Origin: Oligoflexia bacterium
Lineage (GTDB): Bacteria; Bdellovibrionota; Bacteriovoracia; Bacteriovoracales; Bacteriovoracaceae
Reading direction: 5' to 3'
Length of the DNA: 46,998 bases
NCBI GenBank assembly: GCA_015232015.1
Contig: JADGAM010000013.1
Location: forward strand, 1 to 46,998
The position numbers were made by a program, and so were the translations under genes. The notes beneath the pieces were generated by a model. That model did not search any database and was not told where the DNA came from. It worked only from the letters and a program-made list of their open reading frames with translations. Shown here piece after piece: positions 18,730 through 27,197 of this stretch. Within the stretch, counting starts at the first letter, position 1. The number at the start of each line of letters is the position of its first letter.

Positions 18730-18990
18730 AAGAAGATTTCCTTAATATTTTTTATTTAATAACTTAGATCAAAGTTACAAATATTATTTTAACAGTTTTT
18801 GTTTTTTTTAAAAAAGTAATTCTTTTAAAATTTATATCAACTCTTTGTTATCAACTAGATATCTTTTATGAAATAAAATTAATTGTGATAACAAAATGGG
18901 CATTTTTTGCTTGTTGTTTGTATTGAGCGGATTGTTTTTGAAATTAAGAAGACAGAAGTTTTAGAAATGAAATAAAAAAGATATTATTGA

Positions 18991-19764
18991 TTATTGAACT
19001 GCTTTTTCGTAATTAATAGCAACATTTTCTAAATCAATATCTTTAACATCGCTAACTCTTACAGCAGTATTATAATTAATATTTTCTTTTAAGCTTAAAG
19101 TAGCATGGGAATCAGCTCTAGTATTTTCTGCATATTTTTTATATTTTGCTATACCTAAGTGAACTGCCACTATTTTTCCATTTTGAAGAATTGGCGCTCC
19201 GGCCGAACCAAGATCCGTACTGTGTGTATGATAAAAAAGTCCACTAACTGGAGTAAACCATACTTCCCCAATTTCCGATTTAACTATAGAATTATCACTA
19301 TCCCTATAGGTAACTACACTTACTATTTGTCTCCCATCTTCAAGTTTTGATGATGAAAAAAATTCATTTATTCCATCTACAAACATAACTGCTAACTTTG
19401 TTTTTTTATTTATTCTTAATTTTTGAATTTTTCTCTCTTTTTTATCACTAAAAGCGAAAGTATAATCCCGGAGATTTTGTTCATCAACACAACCAGCAGC
19501 TGTTGTTACGTGATTTTTACTGCTAGCAAATGCTGTACATATCGCTCGACCTTGATAAAGAATACTTCCAACTTTTTTAGTAAGTTCATAATCATTAGTG
19601 GCCACTCTATCATCTTCTCCTATAATTGCAGCATGAAGGGCCAAAGAGGATAAAACAAAAATAAATAAAGTTATCATACTCATAAATACAAATTTGAATT
19701 TAAATTTAAAATAATTCTCATTTTGATTGTAATTTTTGTTTTGATTTTTACTTTGATTTTGCAT
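18991..19764 (-). CDS. Trypsin-fold protein that lacks the catalytic triad (pseudo-protease)
   Basis: A 257-aa exported protein. An AAGGAGC site precedes the ATG. An Asn/Gln/Lys-rich N-region is followed by a hydrophobic signal segment ending near ALHAA. The body follows the chymotrypsin (S1) pattern: KVGSILYQGRAICTAF, the TAAHC box as TTAAGC, and the GDSGGP box as GSAGAP with PILQNGKIVAVHLG after it. The catalytic His is Gly (GGT), the nucleophile Ser is Ala (GCC) and no Asp lies at the usual D-I-A-L position (KLAVMF). The fold call is from motif order. If correct the protein cannot be a serine protease and may bind rather than cut. The region 18730-18990 upstream of the next gene shows nothing clear. 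Confidence 0.7.
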   Translation of the reverse strand: MQNQSKNQNKNYNQNENYFKFKFKFVFMSMITLFIFVLSSLALHAAIIGEDDRVATNDYELTKKVGSILYQGRAICTAFASSKNHVTTAAGCVDEQNLRDYTFAFSDKKERKIQKLRINKKTKLAVMFVDGINEFFSSSKLEDGRQIVSVVTYRDSDNSIVKSEIGEVWFTPVSGLFYHTHSTDLGSAGAPILQNGKIVAVHLGIAKYKKYAENTRADSHATLSLKENINYNTAVRVSDVKDIDLENVAINYEKAVQ

Positions 19765-19961
19765 AAAAGCTCCTTTGTAAGTTAATAAAAATTAACGATA
19801 GATTTGAAAAAATTTTCTTTTGTGATCACAAAGAAATTAAACAAGCAACAATTATGCCAATTCCAATTCAATAATTTTGAGAGTATCTTTGAGAGTATTT
19901 TGATATTTTAGTTCAAATTTTAAACCAAGCTTTATAAGAAAACAAAACTGTATCCTTATTT

Positions 19962-21071
19962 TTAAACCGTTTGTGTTTTTTGTGTAATTTGTGTAATTAA
20001 ATAAGCGTAATGAATTTTTGGGTCTCTAAAATCAGCAGGAATCGTTTGTTTGGTTATATCTTTTATTATTATTTTACCTAGATCATTGTTATCTTTATTA
20101 GTAATTTCATTAGTAATTTCGTTTAGCAGGTCGCTTGCTAATTTAAAATCTCTCTTATTTGTAGAAAAGAAAATTTTACCAGTATTTTTTTTTAAAAGGG
20201 GCAAAGCAAGCTTAATCAGCATCAAGTGATCTCTTTGAACATCAAAATATCCTCGATCAGCAAAAAGTGATTTTCGTTTTTTAGAATTAGAAAATGTTGG
20301 TGGGTCGATAATTATAATATCGAAATAATAATTATAATCTTTCTTATGTTGACACTCTTGTAAAAAGGTAATCACATCACTTACCACAAATTTATGATTC
20401 TCATTGTCTATCGATGAATTTGATGTGTTTGATATATTTGATGTGTTTGATATATTTGAGATATTATTTAATTTGAAGTTTTCTTGGGCCCAATTTTGAT
20501 ATGTTTTAGACCAATCAACACTCACTGTTTGAGCACCTTTCAAGGCCGCTACTACGCTAAAAGATGCGGTATAAGAAAAAAGATTTAATACCTTCATATC
20601 TTTTTCAATTTCTTTATAAAAGCGTAATCTCAGAGGGCGATGATCTAAAAATATCCCTGTATCAATATAATCATGCAAATTAACCAAAAACTTAGCTTCG
20701 CCTTCTATTATAGGAAAATATTGTTTTATATTTTGTAAACGTTCATATTGAAAATTTTCATGATCTTGAGTCTGACGGGTTTTTATTATAATTTCATTAT
20801 TGCTATCATTGTTATTACAACTGCCACCTAGGGAAAAAAGCTCTCTTAAGGCCGCTATCAATTGATCCAGATGTTTTTTCCTTAATTCCTCACCAACATC
20901 TTTTTTTCCCTTCTCATAAATTAAAAAACAATTCTTGTACACATCAACTATGTAAGGATATTCAGGAATGTCTTTGTCGTATAATCGATATGCTTCAAGA
21001 TGAGGACCACCGCTCAAAAACGATCGTAAACGTTCACGATTTTTTTTGAGTCGGTGGTAAATCATATTCAT
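19962..21071 (-). CDS. Class I SAM-dependent methyltransferase, RlmK-like (23S rRNA guanine-N7 type)
   Basis: A 369-aa protein resembling the C-terminal (RlmK) half of RlmKL, which makes m7G in 23S rRNA. Visible motifs are LNLFSYTASFSV (SAM motif I), SVDWSKTYQNWAQENF (motif II with acidic Asp), IIIIDPPTFSNSKKR (DPPTFSNS catalytic motif), FDVQRDHL and GKIFFSTNKRDFKL. The N-terminal part carries a PUA-less RNA-binding-like region. A loop after the second strand is extended by a nonamer repeat coding NIS/NTS units (20419-20463). The gene lies 25 bp downstream of the NuoG-like gene and is probably in the same transcript. The exact target base is an inference. Confidence 0.82.
   Translation of the reverse strand: MNMIYHRLKKNRERLRSFLSGGPHLEAYRLYDKDIPEYPYIVDVYKNCFLIYEKGKKDVGEELRKKHLDQLIAALRELFSLGGSCNNNDSNNEIIIKTRQTQDHENFQYERLQNIKQYFPIIEGEAKFLVNLHDYIDTGIFLDHRPLRLRFYKEIEKDMKVLNLFSYTASFSVVAALKGAQTVSVDWSKTYQNWAQENFKLNNISNISNTSNISNTSNSSIDNENHKFVVSDVITFLQECQHKKDYNYYFDIIIIDPPTFSNSKKRKSLFADRGYFDVQRDHLMLIKLALPLLKKNTGKIFFSTNKRDFKLASDLLNEITNEITNKDNNDLGKIIIKDITKQTIPADFRDPKIHYAYLITQITQKTQTV
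20419..20463 (-). repeat. Nonamer repeats in the methyltransferase gene
   Basis: Five TTTGATATA/TTTGATGTG-type 9-mers (alternating, effectively an 18-bp unit) encode repeated Asn-Ile-Ser and Asn-Thr-Ser in an inter-strand loop. Confidence 0.85.
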
Positions 21072-21096
21072 TTTATGTCTATTATCACGATAATTC

Positions 21097-24000
21097 TTAC
21101 CACGATAACTCTTTTAAGTATTGAGCAAATGCTAGTGAGCGGGAATCGCAGCTATATGCTTTTTCAATATTAGGTTTAATGTTACTTGCAACCAGTCTCA
21201 TTTTTTTCTGTAAAGAAATATCCTCATATAATTCATCTTGAATTTTATCAATCTTTGTTAGCACTTCTTCAAGCGATGTATATTCAGCGGCAAACTTATG
21301 TCTTAAGCTCTTAATGCTTGATAAGAATTCCAACTCTGCTGCTAATAAAGAGATAATTTTATGTATTGAATATTCATATAATGATAATCCTGCACTCTTG
21401 TTTAGAAGAGTTAGATTACCATCAATATTCATAAAACAACCAACACTTTCCATCATCTCAGTGCAAGAGATATTAACTAGCGCTTTTTTTCCAGTATCAA
21501 AGTTAGATATATTTATAATTTTAGTACTCGCTGACACGCTTGCAGGAATTAATTTTGAGTCTAAATAAGTGTTAACAGCAAGAAGCGTTTTTCCATGTAA
21601 CTTTTTTAAATCACTACTTTTATCAACATTAATTGCTTCCGCCTTAAGCATTTTAAGAATTGATGAGTTTAAATCACCATCTAATTTACTGCCTGGGTAT
21701 ACTGTAGGTGCACTGTTTGCTTCAAAAGCTGTTTTGGATTTTTTATTACCACTTTTACCGCTACTCGTGACAGTTAAATAAAATAACTTGGCCTTCTTTA
21801 ATTTAGTATAGGTTGATAGAGCATACATATCTTCTATGGACATAAAGGGAGAGATTACAACTGCTAACTTATTACTCTTAGATGCTGTATCAAGTGTTTT
21901 CTTGGCAATCTCAATTGCCTTTGTCATCTCTTTATCTTGAAGACGTTTGTTAATTTTACTTTCTTTTCCTCTTAAAAGTTGATGACTAAATCTTCCTTCA
22001 GCACAAATCAAAGCACTATTAACAACATCTTCATCAACACTTTGAACTCTACGTATTTTTCCATCAACCAAAGTTACATTTAAAGCACATCCACGTGCAC
22101 ATGCGGTACAACTTGTAATAGTTTTTTTATTATCGAAATCCCATGGTCCATCTTCTTTTGTTTTTGTATTTATATTTATGGCCCCAGTTGGGCAAACATC
22201 GATACACATTCCGCAAGCATCACAATTAGTACTTTGTAGGGCATCTTCAAAGTTTGGAGCAATATGTGTTTTAAATCCACGATTAACAAATGTTAAGGCA
22301 GAGATTTGACGAACCTCTCGGCACAAGCGAACACAATTACCACAAGTAATACACTTGTCTGCTTCGAAACGAATAAGTGGATGGCGATTATCTACTTCAT
22401 ATTTTCTTTTTTCACCAACAAATGCTTGTTCTGTTGCCGCGTACTCAGTTGAATATTTTCTTAAATCACAACTATAACGGGCGGAACATCCACACTCAAT
22501 ACAACGAGTGGCCTCTGCCACTGATTTAGCATTATTCATGGCCACGTTTATGGCCGCATATCCATCACCGGATAAACGTTTTTCTGCTGGATAAATTACT
22601 TCCTGAGCACGCTTTTTATGTTCAAAGCGAGGAGCAAAATCTTCTTTATTTAATTCAGCAATACGTCCTTTAGAAATACGATATTCTTCATTAAATTTAA
22701 TTTCATTACCACCAAGATATAAATGGATTGCTTTGGCCGCCTGATAACCTTCACCAAGGGCACGCACTACTGTGTCTGGTCCAAAAGCACAGTCCCCAGC
22801 TGTAAATACACCTGGAACCGATGTACACATAGTTTTTGTATCGTAAACAATGGTTTTCCATTTTGTTGAGTTTAATTTTGTTTCATCACTCTCGTTATTT
22901 AAAAATGTTAAATCGGGATCTTGGCCAATTGCACTTATTATTAAATCAAATGCAAGTTCTTGTTCACTTCCAGGAATGGGAACAGGTTTTCTTCTACCTG
23001 ATGAATCTGCATCTCCTAGTTGCATATGATTTACTTTTAGAGCTTTTGCTTGGCCCGCCTCATCTGTAATTACCGCAAGTGGTGCAACTAAAAATTTAAA
23101 TTCAACACCTTCCTCCTCGGTCTCATGTTGTTCAATTGGAAGTGCAGGCATTTCCGCTTGAGTTCGTCTATACAGTAGGGATACCTTTGCTCCAAGTCTT
23201 TTGGCCACACGAGCGCAATCCATGGCCACATCACCGCCACCCACAACTGCCACGCTCTTAGGATGGGAAAAATTTTCTCCCATAACCACTCGACGTAAGA
23301 AATCCACTCCGCCAACCACACCCGCAACATGCTCATTATCTACACCCATTGATTTAGATCCTTGAGCACCTATTGCAATTAAAACAGCATCAAATCCATC
23401 ACGCTTGAGATCTGTGATAGTAAAATCACGGCCCAATTTTTTATTCATATGAGTGTGAACACCTAGATCAACAATAGAATTTATTTCTGCATCCAATTTA
23501 TCCCAAGGTAATCTGAATTTTGGAATTCCATATCTAGTCATTCCACCTAACATTGATAGCTCTTCAAAAATATGTACTTCATGGCCTTCTTGGCGAAGGT
23601 AATATGCAGATGCCAGTCCTGCAGGACCGCCTCCTACAATTGCAACTTTTTTCCCAGTGGCGGTCGCTGCCACTGCTGGCATGTAAGCTCCCTCTTTTAA
23701 ATCAAATTCCGAGGCAAAACGTTTAAGTGCACGAATCGCTAGGGGTTCATCAACAATTCCCCTTCTACACTCTTTCTCACAAGGATTTGGGCAAATTGTT
23801 CCGCAAACTACAGGCAGCGCCAGACGAGATTTTATTAATTTTACCGCCGATACATAATCACCATTAGCAATGTGCGCGATATAACCTTGAACATCAGTTC
23901 TAGCAGGACAGCTCAAATGACAAGGGGCCACACAATCGCCGGCGTGATCCGAAAGCATTAGATCCAAGGCCATTTTTCTCGTGTCTACTACTTTTTGAGA

Positions 24001-24315
24001 ATGGGTGCTAATTACCATTCCCGGCAAAACTTTAGTTGCACAAGCAGGTGGTAAATTTCTTGCTTTCTCAACTTCTACCACACAAAGAAAACAGCTGGTG
24101 AAGGGATGTGTTCTGTGATTATAACACAAAGTTGGAATCTCAATTCCTTCTCTCTTTGCTGCTTCTAAAATGGTTATTCCCTCAGGAACTCTTACCTCTT
24201 TGTCATTCAAGGTAATTGATATTAAATTTACATTTTTTTCGGAATTTGAATTTGTGTTTGTATTTGAATTTGAATTTGAATTTGAATTTGAATTTGTATT
24301 ATTATTTATCTTCAT
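21097..24315 (-). CDS. NuoG-like iron-sulfur subunit fused to a GltD/NfnB-like flavin oxidoreductase module
   Basis: A 1072-aa multidomain redox subunit. In order: an Asn/Ser-rich tail (1-28); a [2Fe-2S] ferredoxin domain (LCYNHRTHPFTSCFLC); a GltD-type domain with CVAPCHLSCPAR and CPNPCEKEC cysteines; an FAD site VAIVGGGPAGLASAYY; an NADPH-type site VAVVGGGDVAMDCARVAKR; FTAGDC; two 4Fe-4S motifs (CITCGNCVRLC, CDACGMCIDVC); and a molybdopterin-family [4Fe-4S] domain (CTACARGC). The last 300 or so residues are a degenerate NuoG-like region without catalytic Cys/Sec or hydrogenase H-cluster motifs. GAGAGG precedes the ATG. It is the third gene of an E-F-G operon. The likely role is soluble electron transfer between NAD(H), NADP(H) and ferredoxin or a quinone partner (inference). 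Confidence 0.82.
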   Translation of the reverse strand: MKINNNTNSNSNSNSNSNTNTNSNSEKNVNLISITLNDKEVRVPEGITILEAAKREGIEIPTLCYNHRTHPFTSCFLCVVEVEKARNLPPACATKVLPGMVISTHSQKVVDTRKMALDLMLSDHAGDCVAPCHLSCPARTDVQGYIAHIANGDYVSAVKLIKSRLALPVVCGTICPNPCEKECRRGIVDEPLAIRALKRFASEFDLKEGAYMPAVAATATGKKVAIVGGGPAGLASAYYLRQEGHEVHIFEELSMLGGMTRYGIPKFRLPWDKLDAEINSIVDLGVHTHMNKKLGRDFTITDLKRDGFDAVLIAIGAQGSKSMGVDNEHVAGVVGGVDFLRRVVMGENFSHPKSVAVVGGGDVAMDCARVAKRLGAKVSLLYRRTQAEMPALPIEQHETEEEGVEFKFLVAPLAVITDEAGQAKALKVNHMQLGDADSSGRRKPVPIPGSEQELAFDLIISAIGQDPDLTFLNNESDETKLNSTKWKTIVYDTKTMCTSVPGVFTAGDCAFGPDTVVRALGEGYQAAKAIHLYLGGNEIKFNEEYRISKGRIAELNKEDFAPRFEHKKRAQEVIYPAEKRLSGDGYAAINVAMNNAKSVAEATRCIECGCSARYSCDLRKYSTEYAATEQAFVGEKRKYEVDNRHPLIRFEADKCITCGNCVRLCREVRQISALTFVNRGFKTHIAPNFEDALQSTNCDACGMCIDVCPTGAININTKTKEDGPWDFDNKKTITSCTACARGCALNVTLVDGKIRRVQSVDEDVVNSALICAEGRFSHQLLRGKESKINKRLQDKEMTKAIEIAKKTLDTASKSNKLAVVISPFMSIEDMYALSTYTKLKKAKLFYLTVTSSGKSGNKKSKTAFEANSAPTVYPGSKLDGDLNSSILKMLKAEAINVDKSSDLKKLHGKTLLAVNTYLDSKLIPASVSASTKIINISNFDTGKKALVNISCTEMMESVGCFMNIDGNLTLLNKSAGLSLYEYSIHKIISLLAAELEFLSSIKSLRHKFAAEYTSLEEVLTKIDKIQDELYEDISLQKKMRLVASNIKPNIEKAYSCDSRSLAFAQYLKELSW
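24241..24300 (-). repeat. TTTGAA hexamer array at the NuoG-like N-terminus
   Basis: Six or so TTTGAA units with TTTGTA/TTTGTG variants encode Asn-Ser and Asn-Thr pairs just after the start codon, ahead of the ferredoxin domain. The unit preserves the frame. Confidence 0.9.
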
Positions 24316-24361
24316 AATTTTTTAACCTCTCTACTACTCATTACTCATTACCATTAACTGA

Positions 24362-26200
24362 TTACTCTACTTGAATTGCTTTTATTCTACATGTGTCTAA
24401 ACATAGGCCACAGTTTACACACACTTTGTTATCAATTGAATATGATCCTTTTTCCCTCTGAGTTCCATTAATTGCACTAACTGGACACACTTTCCTGCAC
24501 ATATCACAAGCAATGCATTTCTCTTTAATTATTGAGTGAGCTATTAATTTTTTACAAACTTTGGCCCGACATTTTTTCTCATTAATATGCTCGATGTATT
24601 CTTCTTTAAAATATTTAAGGGTTGTAAGTACTGGATTAGGAGCAGTTTGACCTAACCCACACAAACTGGAAAGCTTCACCTGATTGGCCAATTTTTCCAA
24701 CTTGCTCAGATCATCCATGGTACCTTTTCCCTCGCAAATTTTATTGAGTAACTCTTTCATGCGAAGACTTCCTATTCTACAAAAAGTACACTTCCCGCAT
24801 GATTCAACTTGTGTAAAATCTAAAAAGTAGCGGGCCAAATCCACCATACAAGTTGTATCATCCATAACAATCATACCACCAGAACCCATGATGGCGCCTG
24901 TTGCATTGATTGTATCATACTCGATAGTTGTATCAAATAATGATTCAGGAACACATCCACCTGATGGACCACCTAATTGAGCAGCTTTAATTGGTCGACC
25001 TGTTTTTGAACCTCCACCAATTTCATAAATCACTTCTCGAATGGTCATTCCCATTGGAACTTCTACTAATCCCCCTCTAGCAATTGCCCCTGCTAAAGCA
25101 AAAACTTTTGTTCCACGAGCATTGTTAGTTCCATATTTTGAATAAGCATTTCCACCATTAACAATTATCCAAGGAAGATTTGCCAATGTCTCTACGTTAT
25201 TTACAACTGTAGGTTTACCAAAGGCGCCTTTAATGGCAGGAAATGGAGGACGAATTCGCGGCATGCCTCGTTGCCCTTCTATAGAAGCAATAAGTGCTGT
25301 TTCTTCACCACAAACAAAAGCACCAGCGCCTTGCTTTATTTTTAATTCAAATGAAAAATTACTGCCTAAAATATTTTTCCCCAGAAATTTACGTTTCTTA
25401 GCATCGACAATTGCTTTAGCAAAATTTTTAACCGCCAAGGGATATTCAGCTCTAATATAAGCGTAACCATCAGTTGCACCTATTGCATAGGCAGCAATTA
25501 ACATTCCCTCTAAAACTGAGTGCGGATCACCTTCTAAAAGCGACCGATCCATGAATGCGCCAGGATCACCCTCATCTCCATTACAAACTAAATATTTTTT
25601 ATCTGAAGTTTCATTCTTAGCAAAAAGCCATTTAGTGGCAGTAGGAAAGCCTCCCCCTCCTCGTCCCTTTAATCCTGCTTCCTTCACTTCATTAACAACA
25701 TCATCAGTAGACATTTTTTGTTCAAGAATTTTTTTTATCGCCTTATATCCACCTCTATTCATATACTCTTCTATAGATGTTGGATCTAGTTCTCCAACAT
25801 TTCTTAGAGCAATTCTAGTCTGTCTTCTTAAATAATTTCCTCTTTGGTGTTCAGGATCGAGGGATGAATAGATCAATAAATCACTGGCCTGATCTCCTTC
25901 ACCTAAGTGATATTTTATTACCGACTCAACATTTTTCTTATTTAATTTACCATAAATAAAATGCCTTCCATCTGATTCCTTAATCTCTATTACAACCTCT
26001 TGATGACAAATTCCTTTACAGCCTACAGTGTGAATATCTGCTACACCCTTGGGTAAAATAGATTCAATGGCCAGCAATACTTCTTTTGAACCCGCAGCGA
26101 TTCCACAGGTTCCTTCACCTACAATAATTTCAAATTTTCGCTCTAAATTATTATTACTACAATTATTATTATTATTATTATTATTTATTTCTACTTGCAT
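24362..26200 (-). CDS. nuoF: NuoF-like NADH-binding flavoprotein subunit (HoxF/HydB-type)
   Basis: A 612-aa NADH:acceptor oxidoreductase 51-kDa subunit. The N-terminus is Asn-rich, followed by a thioredoxin-like [2Fe-2S] domain (GEGTCGIA and CKGIC). The FMN/NADH core contains GRGGGGFPTATKW and NGDEGDPGAFMDRSLLEGDP, then GAGAFVCGEETALIASIEG, an SLBB region, and the N3 cluster CGKCTFC with its later Cys in SSLCGLGQ. The extra C-terminal 4Fe-4S pair (CIACDMCRKVC, CVNCGLCLDTC) is seen in HydB/HoxF/formate-dehydrogenase type subunits rather than complex I. GGAG precedes the ATG by about 9 nt. Gaps of 56 bp to nuoE and 46 bp to the G subunit indicate an operon. Electrons probably pass to the G subunit. 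Confidence 0.9.
   Translation of the reverse strand: MQVEINNNNNNNNCSNNNLERKFEIIVGEGTCGIAAGSKEVLLAIESILPKGVADIHTVGCKGICHQEVVIEIKESDGRHFIYGKLNKKNVESVIKYHLGEGDQASDLLIYSSLDPEHQRGNYLRRQTRIALRNVGELDPTSIEEYMNRGGYKAIKKILEQKMSTDDVVNEVKEAGLKGRGGGGFPTATKWLFAKNETSDKKYLVCNGDEGDPGAFMDRSLLEGDPHSVLEGMLIAAYAIGATDGYAYIRAEYPLAVKNFAKAIVDAKKRKFLGKNILGSNFSFELKIKQGAGAFVCGEETALIASIEGQRGMPRIRPPFPAIKGAFGKPTVVNNVETLANLPWIIVNGGNAYSKYGTNNARGTKVFALAGAIARGGLVEVPMGMTIREVIYEIGGGSKTGRPIKAAQLGGPSGGCVPESLFDTTIEYDTINATGAIMGSGGMIVMDDTTCMVDLARYFLDFTQVESCGKCTFCRIGSLRMKELLNKICEGKGTMDDLSKLEKLANQVKLSSLCGLGQTAPNPVLTTLKYFKEEYIEHINEKKCRAKVCKKLIAHSIIKEKCIACDMCRKVCPVSAINGTQREKGSYSIDNKVCVNCGLCLDTCRIKAIQVE
26156..26187 (-). repeat. ATT trinucleotide run at the nuoF start
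   Basis: ATT/ATTACT triplets encode an Asn-rich stretch with one Cys at residues about 6-17, before the thioredoxin-like domain. Confidence 0.85.
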
Positions 26201-26256
26201 AATTTAATACTCCTACTCACATTTTCTTATCTCAATCATACAATTACCATCTTTCT

Positions 26257-27015
26257 TTACTCTAATTTCAATTTCTCACCATTTGCCTCTGCATGTTTTT
26301 TAAGCGCCTTCTGAGCATCCGCCCCACTTAAATTACCAAAGACCTCACCTCCAATTGTCATTACTGGTGCTAAACTACAACATCCCAGACAGGCCACATT
26401 CTCAATAGTGTAAGCAGCATCAGCAGTGGTATCTTCTTTTTCATCCATAATCCCAAGTGAATTACGAATTGATGTATTTAATCTATCAGCTCCCGAAACG
26501 TGGCAAGCAGTACCATGGCAAACTCTAATCAAATTGCGTCCAATAGGTTTTAGTCTGAATTGAGCATAGAATGTGGCCACGCCAAACAATTGAGAAGCGC
26601 TAATATTAGTATTTTCTACAACTATATCCATTGCTTCTCTCGGTAAATATCCATAATGAGTCTGAATCTCCTGCAGTATAGGAACGGCCGCTGAAGAATC
26701 AATTCCAATTTTTTTAATCCATTGTAGAATTAAATTCTTGTCGACTTGCTGATAATGAGATTTACATTGGCATTGTTTTTTAATAGGAGTTTCTTTTTTC
26801 TTGATCACAACTTTTTTTGTAGAAACTTTTTTGGCAGCAGTTTTTTTCACAGCAATTTTTTTTGTTACAATTTTTTTTGTGGCAACCTTCTTTGCTATGG
26901 CCTTCTTGGGTGCAATTTTCTTTGTTAAAACTTTCTTTACTGCAACTTTCTTTACTGCAACTTTCTTTACTGGTTTCTTACTTGCCTTACTTGGTTTCGA
27001 GAGAGCCTTTTTCAT
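26257..27015 (-). CDS. nuoE: NuoE-like [2Fe-2S] subunit with a histone-like Lys/Ala/Val tail
   Basis: A 252-aa protein whose residues from about 95 onward are a normal 24-kDa NADH dehydrogenase subunit: a helical bundle (AVPILQEIQTHYGYLPREAM) then the cluster ligands CHGTAC and CLGCC. The first 80 residues are a repeated Lys-rich tail (KKVAVKKVAVKKV and similar), ending in a CQC. Such tails are known in histone H1-like or nucleic-acid-binding proteins and are unusual on NuoE. AGGAGG lies 10 nt before the ATG at 27015; a GTG at 27021 is only 4 nt away. First gene of the nuoE-nuoF-G operon. The tail has even, codon-level repeats like other low-complexity tails in the window. Confidence 0.88.
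   Translation of the reverse strand: MKKALSKPSKASKKPVKKVAVKKVAVKKVLTKKIAPKKAIAKKVATKKIVTKKIAVKKTAAKKVSTKKVVIKKKETPIKKQCQCKSHYQQVDKNLILQWIKKIGIDSSAAVPILQEIQTHYGYLPREAMDIVVENTNISASQLFGVATFYAQFRLKPIGRNLIRVCHGTACHVSGADRLNTSIRNSLGIMDEKEDTTADAAYTIENVACLGCCSLAPVMTIGGEVFGNLSGADAQKALKKHAEANGEKLKLE
26801..26995 (-). repeat. Imperfect repeats encoding the NuoE Lys-rich tail
   Basis: Variants of a 15-bp unit (roughly ACTTTCTTTACTGCA on the plus strand) follow one another. They encode KKVAVKK-type pentapeptides on the minus strand. The plus-strand Phe-rich frames are shadows. Confidence 0.8.
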
Positions 27016-27197
27016 AACCACACAACCTCCTAGGTCTTAATTCTATTCCATGCTTGAACATTAATTGAATATAAAATATTGGGGAGATTCTATCACAAAG
27101 AATTTATGATTAGGAATGATAAAGAAATTGTATAAAAGTTATGTTTAAGAGTGATAAAAATTACTTTTTAATTTTAACCATAGGCATTACTTGGATT

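Noticed and set aside
24241-24300. Tandem repeats that might look like a CRISPR array
   Set aside because: Six-bp units without spacers, inside a coding gene; a microsatellite.
21097-24315. The G subunit as an [FeFe] hydrogenase or formate dehydrogenase
   Set aside because: No H-cluster motifs and no Cys/Sec catalytic site are visible.
26801-27040. Plus-strand Phe-rich frame opposite the NuoE tail
   Set aside because: It mirrors the Lys codons (AAA/AAG) of the minus-strand NuoE tail; no ribosome-binding site or homology.
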